A stretch of DNA of 7,070 nt, taken from Candidatus Nomurabacteria bacterium GW2011_GWF2_43_8 (GTDB lineage: Bacteria > Patescibacteriota > Minisyncoccia > Phycocordibacterales > UBA9973). Numbering within the stretch: position 1 is the stretch's first letter; the number at the start of each line of letters is the position of its first letter. A program made the translations under genes and the position numbers. The notes under the pieces were generated by a model. The model searched no databases, had not been told where the DNA came from, and saw only the letters and a list, made by a program, of their open reading frames with translations. Location of the stretch: contig LCGX01000028.1 in the NCBI GenBank assembly GCA_001000035.1, positions 1 to 7,070 on the forward strand, read 5' to 3'. This document shows, piece by piece, positions 1 to 4,352 of this stretch.

Positions 1-1
1 T

Positions 2-475
2 GGCAATACTTTTACTGTGACCGGCCCGAAAGGAACCCAGAGCAGAACTTTCAGGGATGACATAATAATCAGCGTTCAGGACAATATCGTTTCTTTAGAC
101 ACAAAAAGGAATGACAAATTTTCCCAATCTCTCTGGGGTACTTACGCTTCGCATATCAAAAATATGATCAAGGGGGTGCAGACGCCTTATCAAAAAAAAT
201 TGATTTTGGAAGGAGTAGGATTCAAGTCCGAGGTAAAAGGAAAAGAACTGCACCTAGCTCTCGGTTTCTCCCATCCAGTGGTGGTAAAAATCCCGGAAGG
301 CATCGCACTCAAAGCGGAAAAGAATGTCATTACCGTGGAAGGAATAGAAAAGGAATTAGTCGGGAATTTTACCGCAGCCATTCGCGCTCTCAAAAAGCCG
401 GAGCCGTACAAAGGCAAAGGGATGCGCTATGAAAACGAGGTTATTAGGCGCAAACAGGGGAAGAAAACTGTATAA
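2..475 (+). CDS. rplF: 50S ribosomal protein L6 (uL6), 5'-truncated by window edge
   Basis: L6 is a primary 23S rRNA-binding protein of the large subunit, near the factor-binding site. The reading frame is open from base 2, and the first visible residues (GNTFTVTGPKG) match the strand that normally lies about 20 residues into L6, so the true start is upstream and only about 20 residues are missing. The GTG at 17 is an internal Val codon of that strand, not a start. The second L6 domain is clear: YQKKLILEGVGFK, then LALGFSHPV, and the C-terminal signature PYKGKGMRYENEVIRRKQGKK, which resembles the usual KGKGIRY.E.V.RKEGK tail. It is the first visible gene of the spc-type operon. A 43-bp spacer to rplR is the longest inside the ribosomal cluster. 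The identification is firm. Confidence 0.96.
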   Translation, partial: GNTFTVTGPKGTQSRTFRDDIIISVQDNIVSLDTKRNDKFSQSLWGTYASHIKNMIKGVQTPYQKKLILEGVGFKSEVKGKELHLALGFSHPVVVKIPEGIALKAEKNVITVEGIEKELVGNFTAAIRALKKPEPYKGKGMRYENEVIRRKQGKKTV

Positions 476-518
476 GGAAATGACAAAATAACAAATTTCC
501 AATGATAAAATAAGTCCA

Positions 519-860
519 ATGGCAAACAAACAAGACAAAAGAATAAGGTTGAAGAAAAAAATAAGGGCGAAAATCCGGGGTACGGAGGCACGCCCAAGAC
601 TGACTGTTTTCCGCTCCAACAAATTCATTTACGTGCAGGTTATCAATGATATGACCGGGAAAACCCTGGCTCAGGCCAGCGATGTCAAAATGACGAAAGG
701 GACCAAGATCGAACGGGCGAAAGAAGTCGGACGAGCGATTGGAGAGGCCTGCGGGAAAGAGAAGATAAAGAAAGTAGTTTTCGACCGCAACGGATTTAAA
801 TATACCGGGCGGATAAAATTAGTGGCGGATGAAGCCCGGGCGAGCGGATTAAAATTTTAA
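519..860 (+). CDS. rplR: 50S ribosomal protein L18 (uL18)
   Basis: L18 binds 5S rRNA and helps dock it in the central protuberance of the large subunit. At 113 residues it is close to the usual bacterial length of about 115-120. It has the basic N-terminus (residues 7-20, rich in Arg and Lys), the RPRLTVFRSNKFIYVQVIND strand region (25-44), and the C-terminal signature VVFDRNGFKYTGRIK (86-100) ending in EARASGLKF. The ATG at 519 is the only start that gives a normal N-terminus. The bases before it (AATAAGTCCA) hold no Shine-Dalgarno match, so initiation presumably relies on coupling to rplF or on an A-rich unstructured leader. It lies in the canonical order after L6 and ten bases before rpsE. 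Confidence 0.96.
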   Translation: MANKQDKRIRLKKKIRAKIRGTEARPRLTVFRSNKFIYVQVINDMTGKTLAQASDVKMTKGTKIERAKEVGRAIGEACGKEKIKKVVFDRNGFKYTGRIKLVADEARASGLKF

Positions 861-870
861 TTTTAAAAGA

Positions 871-1488
871 ATGGAAAAAACAAAAGAAAACACAAGAGAG
901 AAAAAGAATAGCGGCCGCCGGGGGTCGTCTTTCGGAAAAGTTAAGCCGGAATTCGATCAGAAAATCCTGGATATCCGCCGCGTCACCCGTGTCGTCGCCG
1001 GCGGCCGCCGATTTTCTTTCAGCGTTGCTTTAGTGGCAGGAGACAAGAAGGGATGCGTCGGTTTGGGCTTGGGAAAAGCTGGAGATACCGCCTTAGCCAT
1101 TAATAAGGCCTTACGAAACGCGAGAAAAAATATGGTCCGGCTCCATCTCACCAAAACAATGTCCATTCCCCACGAGCTTCCCGCTAAATATTCCAGTTCC
1201 TGCGTCATCTTGATGCCCAACAAAGGCCGCGGACTGGTAGCCGGCTCGGTCGTCCGTGACATAGTGAAACTTTCCGGGATGAAGGATATTACCGGTAAGA
1301 TTTTATCCAATAGCAAGAACAAATTGAACAATGCTAAAGCGGTCATGCTGGCGCTTTCCCAGATTTCTTCCAAATACGCCAAACCGCTTCCGGAAAATAT
1401 TGTGGTTGCCAATAAAGTCCCGACGCCCGAAGTGGTCGGGGTCCCGACCAAAAGCGTCGGGAAAATAAAAGAAGAACTTGAAAGTTAA
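871..1488 (+). CDS. rpsE: 30S ribosomal protein S5 (uS5)
   Basis: S5 sits at the mRNA entry side of the small subunit and contributes to decoding accuracy and mRNA unwinding. The 205-residue protein is longer than the approximately 166 residues of E. coli S5. It has a basic, disordered-looking N-terminal extension (residues 1-30), the S5 N-terminal double-stranded-RNA-binding-type domain (31-95) with RVVAGGRRFSFSV and GCVGLGLGKA (61-70), and the C-terminal domain (about 107-170) with KGRGLVAGSVVRDIVKLSG (118-136). A Pro/Val-rich tail (171-205) carries two near copies of a VPT..V.G motif. The codons of this tail create the nested inverted repeats listed at 1419-1461. Only AAAAGA precedes the ATG, a weak ribosome-binding site at best. 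Unlike many bacterial spc operons, the next gene is rplO rather than rpmD. Confidence 0.96.
   Translation: MEKTKENTREKKNSGRRGSSFGKVKPEFDQKILDIRRVTRVVAGGRRFSFSVALVAGDKKGCVGLGLGKAGDTALAINKALRNARKNMVRLHLTKTMSIPHELPAKYSSSCVILMPNKGRGLVAGSVVRDIVKLSGMKDITGKILSNSKNKLNNAKAVMLALSQISSKYAKPLPENIVVANKVPTPEVVGVPTKSVGKIKEELES
1419..1461 (+). repeat. Nested alternating inverted repeats in the 3' end of rpsE
   Basis: Four six-base arms alternate here: CCCGAC (1419-1424), GTCGGG (1435-1440), CCCGAC (1443-1448) and GTCGGG (1456-1461). The middle pair extends to a perfect 8-bp inverted repeat, TGGTCGGG / CCCGACCA (1433-1440 and 1443-1450), with only two bases between. Arms 1-2, 2-3, 3-4 or 1-4 could pair, so mutually exclusive stems are possible. 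The arms encode the repeated peptide VPT/VVG/VPT/SVG with the same codons reused, so protein repetition may be the whole explanation. The site lies 39 bases before the rplO start. Confidence 0.45.
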
Positions 1489-1499
1489 TTTATTTAACC

Positions 1500-1802
1500 A
1501 TGCAAATACATAATTTAAAAAGACAACACAAAAATAAAGGAGATCGGTTAGTAGGCCGGGGCGGTAAGCACGCCAAAACCTCCGGTCGCGGAGGCAAAGG
1601 ACAGACGGCTCGCGCCGGGAACAAGCGCCGGCCGGAGCTTCGTGATATCATTAAGAAACTGCCGAAGAACCGCGGTTATCAATTTAAATCCATTGAAAAA
1701 GTTTTTCTGTTGAGTAAAGACAAACTTGCTTCAAAAGAAGAAAAATTTTCTGAAATCCGCAAGCGTTTGGGCATCAAGGGGAAGAAAATCAGAATCAATT
1801 AA
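1500..1802 (+). CDS. rplO: 50S ribosomal protein L15 (uL15), short form lacking the C-terminal domain
   Basis: L15 is a late-assembling large-subunit protein whose extended N-terminal arm penetrates 23S rRNA. The arm is well conserved here: VGRGGKH (18-24), SGRGGKGQ (28-35), RAGNKRRPE (39-47) and LPKNRGYQF (54-62), which corresponds to the usual LPKRGF motif. The protein then ends at residue 100, whereas bacterial L15 is usually about 145. The last residues (RLGIKGKKIRIN) look like the strand written LI..KVKIL in ordinary L15, so the globular L18e/L15-type C-terminal half is missing. No frameshifted remainder fits in the 11 bases before secY, so this is a natural short form or a deletion rather than a simple sequencing frameshift. 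The bases before the ATG (TTTATTTAACC) contain no Shine-Dalgarno site. Confidence 0.92.
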   Translation: MQIHNLKRQHKNKGDRLVGRGGKHAKTSGRGGKGQTARAGNKRRPELRDIIKKLPKNRGYQFKSIEKVFLLSKDKLASKEEKFSEIRKRLGIKGKKIRIN

Positions 1803-1813
1803 AATAAACCTGT

Positions 1814-3085
1814 ATGCAAAATTTTTGGAATAAACTGAAATTGATTTGGACGGACACGACCTTGCGTAAGAGGGTTTTATTCGTATTCTTCGCGCTGATT
1901 GTGTTTAGATTACTTGCCGCCATTCCCATTCCGGGCATCGATGCAGTGGCGCTGGACCGATTTTTATCCAACAACCAGTTCTTCGGCATTCTGAACATCT
2001 TTGCCGGTGGCGGGCTTTCCAACCTCTCCATCATCATGTTGGGTGTCGGTCCGTACATCACCGGCTCGATTATCATGCAGCTTCTCACTATCATGGTTCC
2101 TTCTCTGAAAAGGATTTACCACGAAGAGGGAGAAGCCGGCCGAAAAAAATTTGCTCAATATTCGAGGCTGCTAACCGTACCCTTGGCGGCCATCCAGGGA
2201 TTCAGCTTGCTTTATATTCTCGAACAGCAGAATATTTTATTTGATTTGACGACCTTTGACCGCATCATTAATTTATTTATTATTATTGCCGGTTCGGTGC
2301 TGATAATGTGGATCGGCGAGCTGGTTTCCGAATTCGGCATAGGCAACGGGGTTTCGCTCATCATCTTCGCCGGTATCGTTTCCCAGCTTCCGTCAACCGT
2401 CAGCCAGCTTATTTTCACTTTTGATGTTTCCCAAATCCCGCTTTTCCTCATTTTTGCTGTGGCCGGGGTGCTGATTATCGCGGGCATTGTTCTCGTCTCC
2501 GAGGCGGAGCGTCCGATTCCGGTGACTTACGCCAAGCGCGTGCGGGGGATGAAAATGTACGGAGGCGGCTCCACGTATTTGCCTCTTCGAGTCAATCAAG
2601 CCGGAGTCATCCCGATTATCTTCGCTCTCTCAATCCTTCTTTTTCCGCAGATGATTGGCACTTTTTTGGCGCGTTTTAGCAGTCCGATCTTGGCCAAAAT
2701 TTCCCAAGTACTTGTTTCCTTTACCCAAACCTCTTTGCTTTACGCGATATTTTATTTTATTTTGGTGTTTCTTTTCACTTACTTTTACACGGCGGTTACT
2801 TTCGATCCGGAAGCTCTTTCTACCAACCTGCAGAAAAACGGGGCCTTTATTCCGGGCATCCGGCCGGGCGCGTCAACTTCGGATTATATTTCCAAAGTGC
2901 TCTCCCGCATCACGCTTTTGGGCGCCGTATTTTTAGGCTTCATCGCCATTTTACCGCTCATTATGCAGCAACTGACCGGCATCGCCAGTTTGGCCCTGGG
3001 CGGTACCTCCATTCTCATCGTCGTTTCCGTCGTGCTTGATCTCATCAAGAAAGTCGACGCACAGGTCTCCATGCGGGAGTACTAA
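1814..3085 (+). CDS. secY: Preprotein translocase subunit SecY
   Basis: SecY is the pore of the SecYEG channel, which exports unfolded proteins and inserts membrane proteins. At 423 residues it has typical length, with ten hydrophobic segments at about 19-38, 68-92, 116-136, 150-172, 176-196, 208-230, 262-284, 306-328, 365-383 and 388-410. Family motifs are present: PIPGID near 38-43, LGVGPYITGSIIMQLLT (76-92), GIGNGVSLIIFAGI (175-188), the cytosolic loop AERPIPVTYAKR (231-242), YGGGSTYLPLRVNQAGVIP (249-267), and FDPEALSTNLQKNGAFIPGIRPG (330-352). Two cytosolic loops that contact SecA and the ribosome are therefore intact. It follows rplO by 11 bases with no visible Shine-Dalgarno site. Its TAA stop (3083-3085) overlaps the TAG stop of the convergent gene on the other strand, leaving no room for a terminator of its own. 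Confidence 0.97.
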   Translation: MQNFWNKLKLIWTDTTLRKRVLFVFFALIVFRLLAAIPIPGIDAVALDRFLSNNQFFGILNIFAGGGLSNLSIIMLGVGPYITGSIIMQLLTIMVPSLKRIYHEEGEAGRKKFAQYSRLLTVPLAAIQGFSLLYILEQQNILFDLTTFDRIINLFIIIAGSVLIMWIGELVSEFGIGNGVSLIIFAGIVSQLPSTVSQLIFTFDVSQIPLFLIFAVAGVLIIAGIVLVSEAERPIPVTYAKRVRGMKMYGGGSTYLPLRVNQAGVIPIIFALSILLFPQMIGTFLARFSSPILAKISQVLVSFTQTSLLYAIFYFILVFLFTYFYTAVTFDPEALSTNLQKNGAFIPGIRPGASTSDYISKVLSRITLLGAVFLGFIAILPLIMQQLTGIASLALGGTSILIVVSVVLDLIKKVDAQVSMREY

Positions 3086-3684
3086 TTTTTCTCCTTTTTA
3101 TATTCCTCGATAGCTTTTAAAATATCTTTTGTGATTTTTGGAATTGGCTGGTTGCCGTTAATTATTTTTAGTTTACCTAAACTTTTATAGTATTTCACGG
3201 TTTTTCCAACCTGATCTTTATGCCATTTTATACGGGCAGTAATAAGTTTTTTTGTATCAAGCACCTTAAATATTGCTTTCATATTTCCCTTACTTCTTTC
3301 TAAAGAACGTTTATACACTTCTTTATCGGGAAGAGTAATATAAAAAACTAAAAAATTTTCCTTGCGTGCTGTGAGAAGTTTTTTTATGAGTTGAGCCTCA
3401 GGTTTAAGCCGTCCTCCTAGAAAAAGCAAGTCTTTATTTTTTGGTTTATTATTTATCTCTTTTATTAAAAATTTTTGCAACAGAACTGTTGGTAAAGGCA
3501 GGCCTTTGCCGGTTGTTCGCCTGGCCCAATCTCCGTTTTTACTTTTTTCTTTCAAAAGTTTCCGCGAATATACTCCCGTTTCAATAAATTTCAGTGCATA
3601 TTTCTTTTTTAAAATATTTGCCTGTGTATCTTTTCCGGAAGCTATCATTCCCAGAAGTATTATATTAAATCCCAGTTTTTTCAT
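3082..3684 (-). CDS. Divergent nucleoside monophosphate (adenylate) kinase-like P-loop protein
   Basis: This 200-residue soluble protein has the layout of an adenylate kinase-type NMP kinase, which would transfer the gamma phosphate of ATP to a nucleoside monophosphate. A Walker A loop, GMIASGKDTQ, lies at 12-21. TGVYSRKL (36-43) takes the place of the NMP-binding STGDLLR motif, and GLPLPTVLL (61-69) takes that of GxLVPDxxV. The C-terminal run from RIKWHKDQVGKTVKYY to KIINGNQP (151-180) matches the end of adenylate kinase. The normally invariant DGFPRT motif is instead GGRLKP (90-95), losing the Asp and changing the AMP-binding Arg to Lys. The LID is short and has no zinc-binding cysteines. 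The substrate is therefore uncertain, and a non-AMP substrate or loss of activity is possible. It is AT-rich and runs against secY and divergently from the next kinase-like gene. No Shine-Dalgarno site precedes the ATG. Confidence 0.75.
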   Translation of the reverse strand: MKKLGFNIILLGMIASGKDTQANILKKKYALKFIETGVYSRKLLKEKSKNGDWARRTTGKGLPLPTVLLQKFLIKEINNKPKNKDLLFLGGRLKPEAQLIKKLLTARKENFLVFYITLPDKEVYKRSLERSKGNMKAIFKVLDTKKLITARIKWHKDQVGKTVKYYKSLGKLKIINGNQPIPKITKDILKAIEEYKKEKN

Positions 3685-3698
3685 GATAAAAGCATTCT

Positions 3699-3704
3699 AT
3701 TATA
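3699..3704 (-). promoter_or_regulatory. -10 element (TATAAT) for the minus-strand kinase-like gene
   Basis: Read on the minus strand, a perfect TATAAT lies 14 bases before the ATG at 3684, predicting a leader of only about eight bases. It is one half of a 10-bp perfect palindrome, ATTATATAAT (3699-3708), so the same sequence also presents TATAAT to the plus strand at 3703-3708. No good -35 box stands at 16-18 bases. TTGAAT occurs on this strand at 3722-3717, but only 12 bases away. The region is AT-rich, so chance matches are a real concern. Confidence 0.5.
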
Positions 3705-3710
3705 TAATCC

Positions 3711-3739
3711 TTGATTATTCAAGCCGGATTTTGTATTGT
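3711..3739 (+). promoter_or_regulatory. Candidate promoter for the plus-strand adenylate kinase-like gene
   Basis: TTGATT (3711-3716) and TATTGT (3734-3739) each match the sigma-70 consensus at four of six positions and are separated by an ideal 17 bases. The ATG follows seven bases after the -10 box, so transcription from here would start at or next to the start codon and give a leaderless mRNA. An alternative is the perfect TATAAT at 3703-3708, which would give a leader of about 30 bases but has only a poor -35 match. Confidence 0.4.
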
Positions 3740-3746
3740 TAGTTAT

Positions 3747-4334
3747 ATGCAACCGCAAACTTTCATATTTTTTGGGCAAGTGGGTTCCGGCAAGGGGACG
3801 CAGGTAAAGCTTCTTATGGATTTTTTAAAAGAAAGAGGCGGCAAAGAGTGTGTCTATGCTTATCCCGGCAATGAATATAGGAGAATTATAGAATCTGGTA
3901 ATTATACGGGATCTTTGATAAAAGAATCTGTTTCCCGAGGAGAACTCCAGCCTGGTTTTTTGACTGACGCAATCGTTGCGAATATTCTTATTTCTTTTTT
4001 AACTGCGGAAAGTAATTTAATAGCTGATGGGTATCCCCGCGAGGTAACTCAGTCGGAAAGTTTTGAGAAAATGTTGAAGTTTTATAAAAGAACTGATATA
4101 AAAATTATTTATATTGAAGTAAGTAAAGAAGAGGCAATGAAAAGGAATCTGCTGCGGGGTAGGCATGATGACACACCCGAAGGAATAAAAAAAAGATTTG
4201 ACGAATACATGAATAAAGTAGTACCCGCCATGAATTATTTCAAAGGGAAAACTGGCTACACAATTTATACTATTAACGGCGAGCAGAGCGTGGAAAACGT
4301 GCATAAGGATATTATCAAAGCTCTGGGATATTAA
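3747..4334 (+). CDS. Adenylate kinase-family nucleoside monophosphate kinase, short-LID type
   Basis: This would be a cytosolic kinase catalysing ATP + NMP to ADP + NDP, most likely with AMP. From the ATG at 3747 the protein is 195 residues. It has Walker A GQVGSGKGTQ (10-19), a modified NMP-binding segment YPGNEYRR (39-46), GELQPGFLTDAI (65-76) in the role of GxLVPDxxV, a good DGYPR (94-98; usual DGFPR), LID/catalytic arginines around RGRHDD (137-142) and KKR (148-150), and the final INGEQSVENVHKDI (176-189). The LID is short and has no CxxC zinc site. A longer reading from TTG at 3711 would add 12 residues before the P-loop, which normally lies within 10-15 residues of the start, and it overlaps the likely promoter, so I prefer 3747. 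It occupies the place adk has in many spc operons. All key motifs are recognisable, unlike in its divergent neighbour, so this is the better candidate for the cell's adenylate kinase, but I leave the symbol open. Confidence 0.82.
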   Translation: MQPQTFIFFGQVGSGKGTQVKLLMDFLKERGGKECVYAYPGNEYRRIIESGNYTGSLIKESVSRGELQPGFLTDAIVANILISFLTAESNLIADGYPREVTQSESFEKMLKFYKRTDIKIIYIEVSKEEAMKRNLLRGRHDDTPEGIKKRFDEYMNKVVPAMNYFKGKTGYTIYTINGEQSVENVHKDIIKALGY

Positions 4335-4337
4335 AAT

Positions 4338-4342
4338 AGGAG
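4338..4342 (+). promoter_or_regulatory. Shine-Dalgarno AGGAG for the zinc-ribbon gene
   Basis: AGGAG begins four bases after the stop codon of the kinase gene. It is the only strong ribosome-binding site before any gene in the window. It lies 10 bases before the TTG at 4353 and 16 bases before the ATG at 4359, which favours the TTG start although both remain possible. Confidence 0.55.
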
Positions 4343-4352
4343 CGGTAGTTTT

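Noticed and set aside
17..19. GTG as the start of the L6 gene
   Set aside because: The frame is open to the window edge and the residues just before the GTG belong to the conserved first strand of L6.
476..500. Inverted repeat GGAAAT / ATTTCC between rplF and rplR
   Set aside because: A 6-bp AT-rich stem with a 13-base loop is weak and has no T-tract, so it is likely chance.
502..513. Tiny frame ATG-ATA-AAA-TAA before rplR
   Set aside because: Three sense codons without a ribosome-binding site; such frames are expected by chance in AT-rich spacers.
957..1451. 164-codon open frame on the minus strand
   Set aside because: It lies wholly inside rpsE on the opposite strand, and its composition mirrors the S5 codons. 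No domain or upstream signal is seen.
1579..1594. Perfect hairpin CCTCCG-GTCG-CGGAGG inside rplO
   Set aside because: It encodes the invariant Ser-Gly-Arg-Gly-Gly segment of L15, so the protein sequence explains it.
2655..2936. 93-codon plus-strand frame inside secY
   Set aside because: It is out of frame with a full-length, motif-complete SecY and has no recognisable features.
3711..3746. TTG at 3711 as start of the adenylate kinase-like gene
   Set aside because: It would add 12 residues before the P-loop and place the start in the promoter-like region. The ATG at 3747 gives the usual distance to the P-loop.
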